This document shows positions 52,101 to 60,322 of a stretch of 64,000 nt of DNA, piece after piece (position 1 is the stretch's first letter; each line of letters begins with the position of its first letter). Source of the DNA: Metarhizobium sp964253915 (GTDB lineage Bacteria; Pseudomonadota; Alphaproteobacteria; Rhizobiales; Rhizobiaceae); NCBI RefSeq assembly GCF_964253915.1, contig NZ_CAXUSG020000004.1, forward strand, positions 248,001 to 312,000, in the 5' to 3' direction. A model generated the notes under the pieces. That model was given only the letters and a program-made list of their open reading frames with translations, ran no database searches and was not told where the DNA came from. Made by a program: the position numbers and the translations under genes.

Positions 52101-52510
52101 GAGCGATCAACCGTCTTCATGAAGGCGGCGAAGGCGTCGCCGGTCGGTTCCGGCTTCATGTAGATCGACAGGTCCTCCGTCAGTTCCGCCGGATAGGAGA
52201 AGGGCCATGTCGTGGCGCTTTCCTCGACGAAGAAGTCGAAGGGATTGTAGACCGTCATGTCGGCGATCAGGTCGACCTCGATCTTGAACTCCGTCACCGG
52301 CTCGGGAAAGACGAAGCGGGCGAGGTAGTTGCCGTAGGGGTCCTGCTGCAGGTTGACGAAGTGGTTTGCCGGCGTGACCTTCAGCGAGTGGCTGAGCACC
52401 TTGGTCTTGGAATGCGCGGCGGGTTTCAGGCGGATGATCTGGGGGCCGAGAATGACGGGGTTATCATATTTGTAGTGCGTCAGATGGTAGATGCTGGCTT
52501 TGATCGACAT
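49181..52510 (-). CDS. transglutaminase-like + DUF2126 protein
   Basis: A 1109-residue protein. The N-terminal part (about 1-290) is a transglutaminase-like cysteine hydrolase with Cys in KGSCRDSSWLLVQIL, His in DLHAWAEVYLPGAGW and Asp in VGLDPTSGLL. The remaining 800 residues are DUF2126, a large region thought to be an amidoligase-like (COG4196) domain, with GTGGGNHVVVGGA and HRAEICIDKL. ATG 52510 (MSIKASIYHL) is the family start; the frame extends a little upstream to 52543. It is the first gene of the three-gene cluster. Confidence 0.9.
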   Translation of the reverse strand: MSIKASIYHLTHYKYDNPVILGPQIIRLKPAAHSKTKVLSHSLKVTPANHFVNLQQDPYGNYLARFVFPEPVTEFKIEVDLIADMTVYNPFDFFVEESATTWPFSYPAELTEDLSIYMKPEPTGDAFAAFMKTVDRSEQSTVDMVVGLNARLQQEIGYVIRLEPGVQTPEDTLISAKGSCRDSSWLLVQILRHLGLAARFVSGYLIQLTPDLKALDGPSGTEVDFTDLHAWAEVYLPGAGWVGLDPTSGLLTGESHIPLAATPHYRNAAPISGGYSGHAKTEFDFDMKVRRVAEHPRITKPFSEESWEALDTLGQKVDRVLAAQDVRLTMGGEPTFVSIDDFESAEWNTDAVGPTKRDKADLLIRRLRERFAPGGFLHYGQGKWYPGESLPRWTFSLYWRRDGLPVWSNDELLAKESTDYEVTADDAGRLLTAIAGELDIKPENVLPAFEDPAEWLVKEASLPENVDPSNSKLENPEDRQRIARVFERGLTKPTGYVLPVQAWNARASGRRWVSERWTTRRGRIFLLPGDSPVGFRLPLNALAFIPPSQYPYINPLDPSVPRGPLPDFGKDEGRPLQAARFQPFAETQPVTPQPSGYAEDIGGHVRTAISVEPRDGRLCVFMPPTVTIEEYLDLVASTERAAAALGLPVHIEGYAPPHDERINVIRVAPDPGVIEVNIHPASSWEDCVATTQAIYEEARQTRLGADKFMIDGRHTGTGGGNHVVVGGANPGDSPFLRRPDLLKSIVLHWQRHPSLSYMFSGMFIGPTSQAPRIDEARHDSLYEMEIAMAQVPVPGQGLPPLPWLVDRLFRNLLIDVTGNTHRAEICIDKLFSPDGPTGRLGLIEFRGFEMPPNARMSLAQQLLVRALIARFWKNPASGRFVRWGTTLHDRFMLPHYIWQDFLDVLSDLGDNGFTFRPEWFEAQLEFRFPFCGEVQYGETKLELRQALEPWHVMGEQGAPGGTVRYVDSSVERLQVKLQTDNPERYTVACNGRAVPLKRTGESGVAVAGVRFKAWQPASGLHPVLPVNTPLTFDIYDTWTGRSIGGCRYHVAHPGGRNYDTFPVNGNEAEARRLARFEPWGHTGGHYTLMQEAVSADFPLTLDLRRPQGI

Positions 52511-52646
52511 CGTGCTGTTTGCCTGACCCGTTCTGCGATACACGCTTCATGATCGGGTGATCTTGTGCAATGCAGCGCAAGAAAGCAAGAAGGATTGCGG
52601 CATTCCGTCGCCGTTGCAAAATCGCGTCCAGTGTCGGTCTCCCGCC

Positions 52647-53786
52647 TCAATCCAGTGTCCGCCGGAAACGGCGCACGGCGATCAGCATGGCGACGGCCGT
52701 CAGCCCTGCCAGCGCCAGCGTGTCGGTGGTCAGGTCGGAAAGATCGGCACCCTTCAGCATGATGGCGCGGACGATGCGGATATAGTGCGTGAGCGGCAGC
52801 GCCTCGCCGAGCCATTGCGCCCAGGCTGGCATGCCGGCGAAGGGGAACATGAAGCCGGAGAGCAGAATATTGGGCAGGAAAAACATCATGGCCATCTGCA
52901 TCGCCTGAAGCTGGTTGGATGCAATCGTCGAGAACGTGTAGCCGATCGACAGGTTGGCGAGCACGAACAGGCCGGTCAGCAGCGCCAGGGACGCCGGGTC
53001 GCCGGCAATCGGCACGCCGAACACCCAGAAACCGGCAGCGATGATCAGCACCGCCTGCAACAGCCCGATCAGCACATAGGGAGCGATCTTGCCGAGCATG
53101 ATCTCGATCGGCTTGATCGGCATCGACAGCAGGTTTTCCATCGTGCCGCGCTCCACCTCGCGGGTGACGGAAAGTGCCGTGAAGATCAGGAGCGTCATGG
53201 TCAGGATGGTGCCGAGCAGGCCGGGCACGATGTTGAGCGTGGAAGAGCCGGCCGGATTGTAGCGGCGATGCTGGACGATGCGGAAGGCGGGCGGCGTCGG
53301 TTCGCCCAGCGTCACCTGCCGGTCGCGGGCCAATGCGGTGTTGACGATGCCGGACAGCGCGCCGAGCGCCGAACTTGCGGCGACCGGATCGGTGGCGTCG
53401 GCGGCCACCAGCAGCGCCGGCTGGTCGCCGCGTCTCAGCGCCCGCTCGAAACCGTCGGGGATCTCGATGACGAACAGCGCCCGGCCGGATTGCAGTATTT
53501 CGTCCACCTCTTCCTCGTGCTGGAGCACGAAGCGGATGTCGAAGAAATCGGTGTTCTTGAGCGCTGCCAGGATCGAGCGGCCGACGTCGCTCGTCTCGCG
53601 CATCAGCACGGCGGCCGGTAGGTTGTGCGGCGTGGTGTTGATGGCGAAACCGAAGAGGAACAGCTGCATGACCGGGATCATGATCATCGTCGCCAGCGTG
53701 ATCCGGTCGCGGGTCATCTGGATGAACTCTTTGGTCGTCATCGCCCAGAAGCGGCCGAAAGCGCCGCCGGTTGCCTCAGTGCTCAT
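52647..53786 (-). CDS. ABC-2 type transporter permease
   Basis: A 379-residue membrane protein. TM1 (ATMIMIPVMQLFLFGFAI) is followed by a large periplasmic region of about 150 residues and a C-terminal cluster of five helices (for example GTILTMTLLIFTALSV, NILLSGFMFPFAGMP). This is the YhhJ/YbhR-type organisation for drug or solvent export. Its ATG overlaps the ATPase stop (ATGA). The substrate is unknown. It is the last gene of the TetR-HlyD-ABC unit. Confidence 0.9.
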   Translation of the reverse strand: MSTEATGGAFGRFWAMTTKEFIQMTRDRITLATMIMIPVMQLFLFGFAINTTPHNLPAAVLMRETSDVGRSILAALKNTDFFDIRFVLQHEEEVDEILQSGRALFVIEIPDGFERALRRGDQPALLVAADATDPVAASSALGALSGIVNTALARDRQVTLGEPTPPAFRIVQHRRYNPAGSSTLNIVPGLLGTILTMTLLIFTALSVTREVERGTMENLLSMPIKPIEIMLGKIAPYVLIGLLQAVLIIAAGFWVFGVPIAGDPASLALLTGLFVLANLSIGYTFSTIASNQLQAMQMAMMFFLPNILLSGFMFPFAGMPAWAQWLGEALPLTHYIRIVRAIMLKGADLSDLTTDTLALAGLTAVAMLIAVRRFRRTLD

Positions 53787-54757
53787 CGGAAATTGTCCTC
53801 CGATCGCTTCATCAGGTCGATGAAGGCATCTTCGAGCGTCGGCTCGCCCTTATGCCAGGTGAGGCCGGCGCGGTCGCGGAACGGGGCGATCGCTGCCTCC
53901 AGCGCCTGTTCGTCGCGGCCGGAGACATGCAGGCTGGTGCCGAAGGGGGCGACCATGTCGATGCCGCCGGTCTTTTCCAGTTCCATCTGCAGCGGGTGGA
54001 TCTCCGGGCCGGTCACGGTCCAGGTGTGGAGATGCGAGGCGGCGATCACCTCGTCTACCGTGCCGGTGACCAGGAGCTTGCCGTAGGCGATATAGGCGAT
54101 CTCGTGGCAGCGCTCCGCCTCGTCCATGTAATGCGTCGAGACCAGCACCGACAGCCCTTCGGCGGCAAGCGCATGGATCTCGCTCCAGAATTCGCGCCGC
54201 GCCTGCGGATCGACGCCGGCGGTCGGCTCGTCCAGCAAAAGCAACGCCGGCTGCGGCAGGATGCAGGCGCCGAGCGCCAGCCGCTGCTTCCAGCCGCCGG
54301 AGAGATTGCCGGCCAGCTGGTTTTCGCGGCCCTTGAGGCCAAGCCGGTCAATGGCGCCCTGCGCCTTGCCGCGCGGATCGGGCAGGTTGTAGACGCGGGC
54401 GACGAATTCGAGGTTTTCGCGGATCGACAGGTCCTGGTAGAGCGAGAACCGTTGCGTCATGTAACCGACGCGGCGGCGGATGCGGTCGCTTTCGGTGAGG
54501 ATGTCGAAGCCGAGGCAGGTGCCGGTGCCGCTGTCCGGCGTCAAGAGGCCGCAGAGCAGGCGGATGGTGGTGGTCTTGCCGGAGCCGTTCGGCCCGAGAA
54601 AGCCGTGGATACGGCCCTTGCCGACCTGCATCGACACATGGTCGACGACGGTGCGGCCGTTGAAACTCTTCGTCAGTTCATGAACGTCTATGACGATGTC
54701 ATGGGCGGGCGGGCCGCTCATGTCTTGGGGGGGAGTGGGTGCGGCGGCGGATATCAT
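53783..54757 (-). CDS. ABC transporter ATP-binding protein
   Basis: A 324-residue ATPase. Walker A GPNGSGKTTT, signature NLSGGWKQRLALG, Walker B LLLLDEPTAGVD and the switch His in VLVSTHYMDEAE are all intact. The C-terminal extension (about residues 245-324) ends in EPTLEDAFIDLM, as in DrrA/YbhF exporters. Start ATG 54757 overlaps the adaptor stop by four bases. It drives the permease encoded next. Confidence 0.93.
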   Translation of the reverse strand: MISAAAPTPPQDMSGPPAHDIVIDVHELTKSFNGRTVVDHVSMQVGKGRIHGFLGPNGSGKTTTIRLLCGLLTPDSGTGTCLGFDILTESDRIRRRVGYMTQRFSLYQDLSIRENLEFVARVYNLPDPRGKAQGAIDRLGLKGRENQLAGNLSGGWKQRLALGACILPQPALLLLDEPTAGVDPQARREFWSEIHALAAEGLSVLVSTHYMDEAERCHEIAYIAYGKLLVTGTVDEVIAASHLHTWTVTGPEIHPLQMELEKTGGIDMVAPFGTSLHVSGRDEQALEAAIAPFRDRAGLTWHKGEPTLEDAFIDLMKRSEDNFR

Positions 54758-55734
54758 TGCGCCCCTCCGTTGCCGGCGGCCGGCAGGATATCGACCGGTT
54801 GGCCGACGCGCAGCAGCGCCGGTTTCTCAGGCAAGGCCTCGACACGGTAGACCAGTTTTGCCCGCTCCTCCGGCGTGTAGATCTCCGGCGGCGTATATTC
54901 GGCGGATGACGCAATGAAGGTGATGCGCGCCTCGCTCGTCTCGCAGCCGTCGCAGGAGACCGTCAGCCGGTCGCCGAGCCGCATGCCGGCAAGGGCGGCC
55001 TGCGGGATGAAGAAACGCAGCTTGATGTTTTCCGGCGGCAGGATCGCCACCACCGGCCGCCCGGCCGGCACCACTTCACCGGCGCGGTAATAGAGCTGTT
55101 CCACCGTGCCGGCCGCCGGCGCGACGACGGCACGGCGGGCAAGGGCTGCTTCCGCTGCGGCAAGGTTGGCCTTGGCGGAGCGCACCGTTTCGTCTGCCGC
55201 CTGGATCGTTTCGTCGCGCTCCGGCAGCCGGCCGAGATCGATCTGTCGGCGGATGTTATCGAGCGCGGCCCGGCTTGCCGCGTAATTGGCCTCGGTGCTG
55301 TCGAGATTGGATTTCGATGCCGTGCCCCTGTTGAACAAAGCTGTCGTCCGTTCGAGCTCCTGGGAGGCAAGTTCCATCTTTGCCTGCGTCTCCCGCTCGC
55401 TGGCCGCCAGCACCGCGATCTCTTCCGGCCGTTTCTGTGCCGCCATCGCCAGCGCCTGTTGCGCTTGCGCCCTGGCAAGCTCGGCGCGGGCGCTCTCCAC
55501 CGCTGCAACTTCCGTCCGGTCGTCGAGGTGGAAGAGCGGGGTATCGGCCGTCACCAACTGTCCTTCCGCGACAGTGAGCGCCGTCAGCCGCCCGCCGTTT
55601 TCAGCCCCGATGAACAACGTATCGGCCTCGACCCAGCCCTGGTAAGGGCGTGGTTTGCCGTCTTTTAAAAAGAAGGGCATGGCGCAGAGCGCCAGCAATA
55701 GGACAGTGGCGAGGAGGAGGATCTTGCGCATCAC
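54754..55734 (-). CDS. HlyD-family periplasmic adaptor of an ABC efflux pump
   Basis: A 326-residue membrane-fusion protein. An N-terminal anchor (KILLLATVLLLALCAMPFFL) precedes a lipoyl-like half (YQGWVEADTLFIGAENGGRL), a long coiled-coil hairpin rich in Ala/Glu/Arg and a second lipoyl half (VVAPAAGTVEQLYYRAGEVV). This is the layout of YbhG/YhiI adaptors. It bridges the inner-membrane ABC transporter and an outer-membrane channel, which is not encoded nearby. It overlaps both neighbours by four bases. Confidence 0.9.
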   Translation of the reverse strand: MMRKILLLATVLLLALCAMPFFLKDGKPRPYQGWVEADTLFIGAENGGRLTALTVAEGQLVTADTPLFHLDDRTEVAAVESARAELARAQAQQALAMAAQKRPEEIAVLAASERETQAKMELASQELERTTALFNRGTASKSNLDSTEANYAASRAALDNIRRQIDLGRLPERDETIQAADETVRSAKANLAAAEAALARRAVVAPAAGTVEQLYYRAGEVVPAGRPVVAILPPENIKLRFFIPQAALAGMRLGDRLTVSCDGCETSEARITFIASSAEYTPPEIYTPEERAKLVYRVEALPEKPALLRVGQPVDILPAAGNGGAQ

Positions 55735-56348
55735 GCGTCTCCGGGCGGCAGGAAAAGAGTGTCGAGAAAGGCGGCAAAGAGCTTTTTTGTATCGAGCGGT
55801 TCCAACCGTCCGAACAGCGAACCCCAGACGATGGAGAGTATCAGTGGCGAGGCGATGATCTGCGGCACTTCGGCAACGGCCGGCGCACGCAGTTCGCCGC
55901 GCTCCGCCGCCCGCGACAGCACCTGCTGCAGTGCCTTGAGTCCGATCGAGACGACGTCGCGATGATAGATCTCGGCAATGGCCGGAAAAGTCGGTCCCTC
56001 GGAAATGATCAGCCGGATAAGGTGACGGCGGTCGGTGCTGAGCACCAGCCGCTCGAAGGTGTCGTAGAGCAGCGTCACAGCCTGTCTTCCCGTCAACCCG
56101 TCGCGGATCGCCAGAGCGCCGATTTCTGCCAGCACCGGCGAGGCGAGACCCGCCACCAGGCCGGTGAACAGTGCCTCCTTGTCGGCGAAATGCAGGTAGA
56201 CCGTTCCCTTGGCGATGCCTGCCCGCGCCGCGATGTCCTCGATGCGCGTCGCGGCAAAACCGCGCTCGGTAAAGACGGCAAAGGCGGCGTCGAGGATGTC
56301 GCGCTTGCGCTGCTCGGGGCTGACGGCCTTGCGTTTGTTTTCCTTCAT
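55731..56348 (-). CDS. TetR/AcrR-family regulator of the HlyD-ABC efflux operon
   Basis: A 205-residue repressor. Its N-terminal helix-turn-helix reads ILDAAFAVFTERGFAATRIEDIAARAGIAKGTVYLHFADKEALF in short family-typical parts, and it is followed by a helical ligand domain. It is the first gene of the efflux operon, so it controls itself and the pump. A 20-bp operator-like palindrome (56362-56381) sits 14 nt upstream of its ATG. ATG 56348 was chosen for its family-like start (MKENKRKAVSPEQR); a longer frame to 56402 would include the operator. Confidence 0.92.
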   Translation of the reverse strand: MKENKRKAVSPEQRKRDILDAAFAVFTERGFAATRIEDIAARAGIAKGTVYLHFADKEALFTGLVAGLASPVLAEIGALAIRDGLTGRQAVTLLYDTFERLVLSTDRRHLIRLIISEGPTFPAIAEIYHRDVVSIGLKALQQVLSRAAERGELRAPAVAEVPQIIASPLILSIVWGSLFGRLEPLDTKKLFAAFLDTLFLPPGDA

Positions 56349-56361
56349 CGCAAGTCCCTTT

Positions 56362-56381
56362 ATGACTGACTGGTCAGTCAT
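56362..56381. promoter_or_regulatory. TetR-type operator
   Basis: ATGACTGAC-TG-GTCAGTCAT is a perfect palindrome (9-bp arms, 2-bp spacer) directly before the TetR gene. TGAC/GTCA arms of this kind are frequent in TetR/AcrR operators. A repressor bound here would block transcription of the whole efflux operon. Confidence 0.75.
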
Positions 56382-56412
56382 TATAGCAATCGAAAAATCC
56401 ATGCAACAAAAA

Positions 56413-56440
56413 AGCGAGCCGGCCGTAGGGCCAGCTCGCT
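56413..56440 (-). terminator. manC terminator
   Basis: AGCGAGC and GGCC pair with GGCC and GCTCGCT around a 3-nt loop, with one mismatch. On the minus strand six T residues follow. It lies 23 nt after the manC stop. Confidence 0.85.
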
Positions 56441-56462
56441 CTCTAAGGCAGGCTTTTTCTTG

Positions 56463-57890
56463 TCAGCTGCGGCCGAACTCGTCGACGATGCGGATGATGT
56501 CGTCTTCGCCGAGGTAGGAGCCGGTCTGAACCTCGATCATCTCCAGCAGGATCTTGCCGGGGTTGGCAAGCCGATGAACTTCACCCTGCGGGATGTAGAC
56601 GGACTCGTTCTCGCGCAGGGTCTGCACCTTGTCGCCGACAGTCACTTCCGCCGTGCCCTTGACGCAGATCCAGTGCTCGGAGCGGTGATGGTGCTTCTGC
56701 AGCGACAGCTTCTTGCCCGGCAGCACGAACAACCGCTTCACCTGGAAACGGTCGCCATTGAGCACCGAAGTGTAGCCACCCCAGGGGCGGTAGGAGGTCG
56801 GATGCGTCTGCGTCAGGTTCGAGGTCGCGCTCTTGGCAGCAAGGTGCTTGACCAGCTTGCCGACTTCCTGCGCCTCGTCGAGACGGCCGACATACACCGC
56901 ATCTTCGCTGGCGATGACGGCGATGTTGTCCATGCCCTGCACGGCCAGGTGTCCATGATGCGACATGACCAGCGAGTTGCGGGTGTTCATCACGGTGACA
57001 TTGCCTTCGACGACGTTGCCGTCCTCATCATTCTTGCCGAGTTTCCAAACCGAATCCCAGCTGCCCAGATCCGACCAGACGATCGGCGAGGGCACGACGG
57101 CGGCGTTCTTGGTCTTTTCCATGATGGCATAATCGATGGAAATGTCCGGGCTCGCGGCGAAGGCGTCGTGGTCGAGGCGGGTGAAATCGAGGTCGCGCAC
57201 GGCCTTTTCGACGGCCAGCGTCGCCGCTTCCATCACAGCAGGCGCATAGGCCTGGAATTCCTTGGTGAGCTGCGGCAGCGAGAACATGAACATGCCGGAG
57301 TTCCAGAGATAGCCGCCGGCGGCGAGCATCTGTTCGGCCTTTTCCTTGTTCGGCTTTTCGACGAAGCGTTTGACGGCATGGGCGCCGGAGGGCAGCGTGT
57401 CGCCGGATTCGATGTAGCCGTAGCCGGTTTCGGCATGCGCCGGCGTGATGCCGAAGGTCACCAGCTTGCCGGCGGCGGCGGTATCGCGGGCGATGCGGAT
57501 ACAGTCGAGATAGGTGGCGTCGGCGACGATCTCGTGGTCGGAGGCGAGAATCTGGATGATCGCATCGTCACCGAACAGGCCGGCAACCGCAGCGGCAGCG
57601 GCGGCAACGGCAGGCGCGGTATTGCGCGCCACAGGCTCAAGAATGACGGCAGCGAGCTTGACGCCCATTTCGCGCGCCTGCTCGGCGACGAGGAAGCGGA
57701 ATTCCTCGTTGGTGACAATGACGGGCGCTTCATAACGATCCGGATCGGCGACGCGGGCCAGCGTGTTCTGGAACAGCGTCTTGTCGCCGATCAGCTGGAT
57801 GAACTGTTTCGGTGCCGTTGCCCGCGACAGCGGCCAGAGCCGCGTTCCCTTGCCGCCGGCCATGATCACCGGAACTATTCTCTTCGTCAT
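56463..57890 (-). CDS. manC: mannose-1-phosphate guanylyltransferase / mannose-6-phosphate isomerase
   Basis: A 475-residue bifunctional enzyme making GDP-mannose for polysaccharides. The N-terminal pyrophosphorylase signature is VIMAGGKGTRLWPLSRATAPKQF, with FVEKPNKEKA in the centre. The C-terminal cupin isomerase has GGYTSVLNGDRFQVKRL, QKHHHRSEHWICVKGTAEV and YIPQGEVHRLANPG with its metal-binding His residues. The length fits the type II PMI family. It is a single gene ending at a strong terminator; no exopolysaccharide cluster is attached. Confidence 0.95.
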   Translation of the reverse strand: MTKRIVPVIMAGGKGTRLWPLSRATAPKQFIQLIGDKTLFQNTLARVADPDRYEAPVIVTNEEFRFLVAEQAREMGVKLAAVILEPVARNTAPAVAAAAAAVAGLFGDDAIIQILASDHEIVADATYLDCIRIARDTAAAGKLVTFGITPAHAETGYGYIESGDTLPSGAHAVKRFVEKPNKEKAEQMLAAGGYLWNSGMFMFSLPQLTKEFQAYAPAVMEAATLAVEKAVRDLDFTRLDHDAFAASPDISIDYAIMEKTKNAAVVPSPIVWSDLGSWDSVWKLGKNDEDGNVVEGNVTVMNTRNSLVMSHHGHLAVQGMDNIAVIASEDAVYVGRLDEAQEVGKLVKHLAAKSATSNLTQTHPTSYRPWGGYTSVLNGDRFQVKRLFVLPGKKLSLQKHHHRSEHWICVKGTAEVTVGDKVQTLRENESVYIPQGEVHRLANPGKILLEMIEVQTGSYLGEDDIIRIVDEFGRS

Positions 57891-58050
57891 GAATGCAATC
57901 CTCTCGGCTGGTTCCGTCCCGTCGGCGCCTTGTCATATGGCGCGTGATTAGGCACGCTTGCTAACGTGATGCGTCCTGTTTGGCAACGTCGGGTAAGCAG
58001 AGGATTCGGGCGAATATCGGATGGTTGCGGCAAAAATCCACGAAAACCGT

Positions 58051-58446
58051 TCAAGCCGGTGGTGTGGTGGGTGCCGACAGGTGCTCATGCACCGCTTTCC
58101 ATTCACCGGCGCCATTGCGGGCGAAGACGATGGTTTCGCGTTCCTGCGTCGTCACTTCGTCATCGCCGAAGGCGACGTCCGTGGAGACGGCGTGGGTGAA
58201 GATGCCGGTTTCGCCGACCATCTGCAGCTGCTGTTCGCTCGACCGGCAGCCGCGGACGCGAAACCCGTCGCGGCTTTCCCAGAGTGCCCATTCCGCCTCG
58301 TATTCGGCGCGGCTTTTCAGCGTGCGGTCGAGATTGTGGAAAATGAAGGTGGCTTCCGGCGCGAAGGCTGAAAAATAGGCGTCCCGGTCGTGGCGCGCGA
58401 AGGCGTCGATGAGCTGGCGCGCGGCGCCGAGGATCTCGTCTTGCAA
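58051..58446 (-). CDS. SnoaL/DUF4440-like NTF2-fold protein
   Basis: A 131-residue cone-shaped NTF2-fold protein (ARQLIDAFARHDRDAYFSAFAPEATFIFHN, ending in GEWKAVHEHLSAP). The family includes enzymes and binding proteins of many kinds, so no reaction is claimed. It is downstream of the TetR gene at 58480 on the same strand (33-nt gap) and may be in its operon. Confidence 0.78.
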   Translation of the reverse strand: MQDEILGAARQLIDAFARHDRDAYFSAFAPEATFIFHNLDRTLKSRAEYEAEWALWESRDGFRVRGCRSSEQQLQMVGETGIFTHAVSTDVAFGDDEVTTQERETIVFARNGAGEWKAVHEHLSAPTTPPA

Positions 58447-58479
58447 TGGTTTCTCCCTGCTAGGCTTGTTTGTTGTGTC

Positions 58480-59100
58480 TTATCGCGGCGCGCTGATCAG
58501 CGTCGCCAGCGGCCGGTTCTGGCGGGCGACATTGTCCTTCAGCGCCTCGAGCGTCGACGCCTCGTCCTTGACGAATTCGGTGAACATCATGTTGAGGTTG
58601 TTGAACACCATCTGGCCGACGGCGACGGCATCGATGCCGGTCAGGATCGCGCCGCGCAGCTGCAGCTTCTGCATCAGCGCCGAGATCTGGCCGCACAGCC
58701 GGTTGTCGAGATCGGTATAGCGCTGGCTGAAAGGGGTGTTCGGCTGCTGGATCGAGATCGCCATGGCGGTGCGCCACATCTCTTTCGTCAGGTAGACGAG
58801 CGAGTGGTCGTAGTACTGGTTGATCAGCACATCCAGCGCTTCGCCGACGGAGCCGGGCGGATTTTCGACGATCGACTGGCCGGCTTCCAGCACTTCCTCG
58901 ACTTCCATCGAAACGGTGGCGACCAGGATGTCGCCCTTGTTTTCGTAGTAGTTATAGAAGGTTCCGACCGAAACCTCGGCACGCTCGGCAATGTCCTCGA
59001 TGCGGGCGCTGTCATACCCCACCTCGCGAAACAGGCTCGAAGCTGCCTCCAGGATACGCCGATTCTTGTCGGCCTTCTGCCGTGCCCTCAGCCCTGCCAT
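58480..59100 (-). CDS. TetR/AcrR-family regulator divergent from the PotD-type operon
   Basis: A 206-residue regulator with helix-turn-helix ILEAASSLFREVGYDSARIEDIAERAEVSVGTFYNYYENK shown in its usual position (residues 16-55) and a helical ligand domain. It is divergent from the ABC importer starting at 59217. A palindrome AATGA-AC-TCATT lies inside the importer promoter, so it is the likely repressor of that operon. Confidence 0.9.
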   Translation of the reverse strand: MAGLRARQKADKNRRILEAASSLFREVGYDSARIEDIAERAEVSVGTFYNYYENKGDILVATVSMEVEEVLEAGQSIVENPPGSVGEALDVLINQYYDHSLVYLTKEMWRTAMAISIQQPNTPFSQRYTDLDNRLCGQISALMQKLQLRGAILTGIDAVAVGQMVFNNLNMMFTEFVKDEASTLEALKDNVARQNRPLATLISAPR

Positions 59101-59140
59101 GTCAGTCTTTTCCGTTTTATGAATATCCTCAAAATTGATA

Positions 59141-59169
59141 TTGACTTAAAAAATGAACTCATTCAATCT
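59141..59169 (+). promoter_or_regulatory. promoter of the PotD-type operon with an internal TetR-like palindrome
   Basis: TTGACT (59141-59146) and CAATCT (59164-59169) are 17 nt apart and fit -35 and -10 boxes. Between them lies AATGA-AC-TCATT (59152-59163), a perfect palindrome, well placed to be the operator of the divergent TetR protein. Confidence 0.55.
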
Positions 59170-59216
59170 TTTTTCGAAAGGCGCCGAAAACGAGCGTCGC
59201 GAAAGAGGGAAACGAG

Positions 59217-60299
59217 ATGAAAATCGGGAAAAAGCCTGGCGCCTCCATGCGCCGTTTTCTGCAGTCCGCCACCGCGCTTGCGGCTATTGCCCTGACCTCG
59301 CCGGCGTTGGCGCAGGATGAGCTGAATGCACTCGTGTGGTGCGACCACACCGACCCCGCGCTGATCGAGCCGTTCGAGCAGGCCAATAACGTCAAGGTCA
59401 ATCTCAAGGATTTCGAAGGCACCGGCGCCGGCCTTTCGATCATCGAGCAGTCGCAGCCGGGTGACTGGGACGTCATGGTCATCGACGGCGTCGATGTGCA
59501 GCGTGCCCTCGACATGGATCTCTTCGCCGAACTGCCGGCGGATGCCCTGCCGACGGCGGATATCTTCCCGGAGGTTCGCCTCGACAAGAACAACAGCCGC
59601 GACGGCAAGATCTACGCCGTCACCGAAAAATTCGGCTACAACACCATCGCCTACGACAAGTCGAAGGTCGATCCGAACGACATGAAGAACCTGTCGTCGC
59701 TGTGGTCGGAAAAATACAAGGGTCGCATCGCAATCTACGATTATTACCTGCCGCTGATCGGCATTGCCGGCCTGGAACTCGGCAAGAAGACCGCGGAACT
59801 CACCGACGCCGATCTTCCCGCCATCAAGGACAAGCTCGTCGCGCTGAAGCAGAATTCCAAGCAGGTCAGCGACGTCGTTTCCTCGCAGACGGCACTGGCG
59901 ACCGGCGAAGTCGACATCCTGCTCGGCGGCGGCGAATGGATCACCGGCGTGCTCTCGGCCGACAAGCCGGATCTCGACTGGACGATCCCCGATCAGGGCG
60001 GCCTGCTCTGGACCCAGTCCATCGCCGTGCTCAAGGCCTCGAAGAAGCAGGAACTGGCACGCAAGTTCGTGCAATATATCGTCAGCCCCGAAGGCCAGGC
60101 GCGGCTTGCCACGTCCTCTTGCTACTGGGCGATGCCGGCCAACAGCAAGGCGGGCGATCACCTGACCGACGCCCAGAAGGCGGCGCTGCGCTGGAGCGAC
60201 CAGGCATCCTACCTGCCGAAGACCCAGCTCTATCCGGTGCCGAGCGCCGAGCTGGACCAGAAGATGCAGGACGTCTGGACGGAGATGCTGCAGCAGTAA
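59217..60299 (+). CDS. ABC transporter substrate-binding protein (PotD type)
   Basis: A 360-residue periplasmic binding protein. A Sec signal (SATALAAIALTSPALAQD) follows a basic leader (MKIGKKPGASMRRF). The mature part has the type II fold of spermidine/putrescine-like binding proteins (LNALVWCDHTDPALIEPFE, EKFGYNTIAYDKSKVDP, SLWSEKYKGRIAIYD). The usual polyamine-site residues cannot be placed with confidence, so the ligand is open. It is the first gene of an importer operon, and a repeat element separates it from the permease. Confidence 0.88.
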   Translation: MKIGKKPGASMRRFLQSATALAAIALTSPALAQDELNALVWCDHTDPALIEPFEQANNVKVNLKDFEGTGAGLSIIEQSQPGDWDVMVIDGVDVQRALDMDLFAELPADALPTADIFPEVRLDKNNSRDGKIYAVTEKFGYNTIAYDKSKVDPNDMKNLSSLWSEKYKGRIAIYDYYLPLIGIAGLELGKKTAELTDADLPAIKDKLVALKQNSKQVSDVVSSQTALATGEVDILLGGGEWITGVLSADKPDLDWTIPDQGGLLWTQSIAVLKASKKQELARKFVQYIVSPEGQARLATSSCYWAMPANSKAGDHLTDAQKAALRWSDQASYLPKTQLYPVPSAELDQKMQDVWTEMLQQ

Positions 60300-60322
60300 A
60301 TGCTGGTTGCCGCGTGAGTGGC

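Noticed and set aside
49643..52552. Very long open frame on the + strand opposite the transglutaminase-DUF2126 gene
   Set aside because: It runs antisense to a gene with clear catalytic motifs and has no recognisable domain. Long antisense frames are expected in GC-rich DNA with strong third-position bias.
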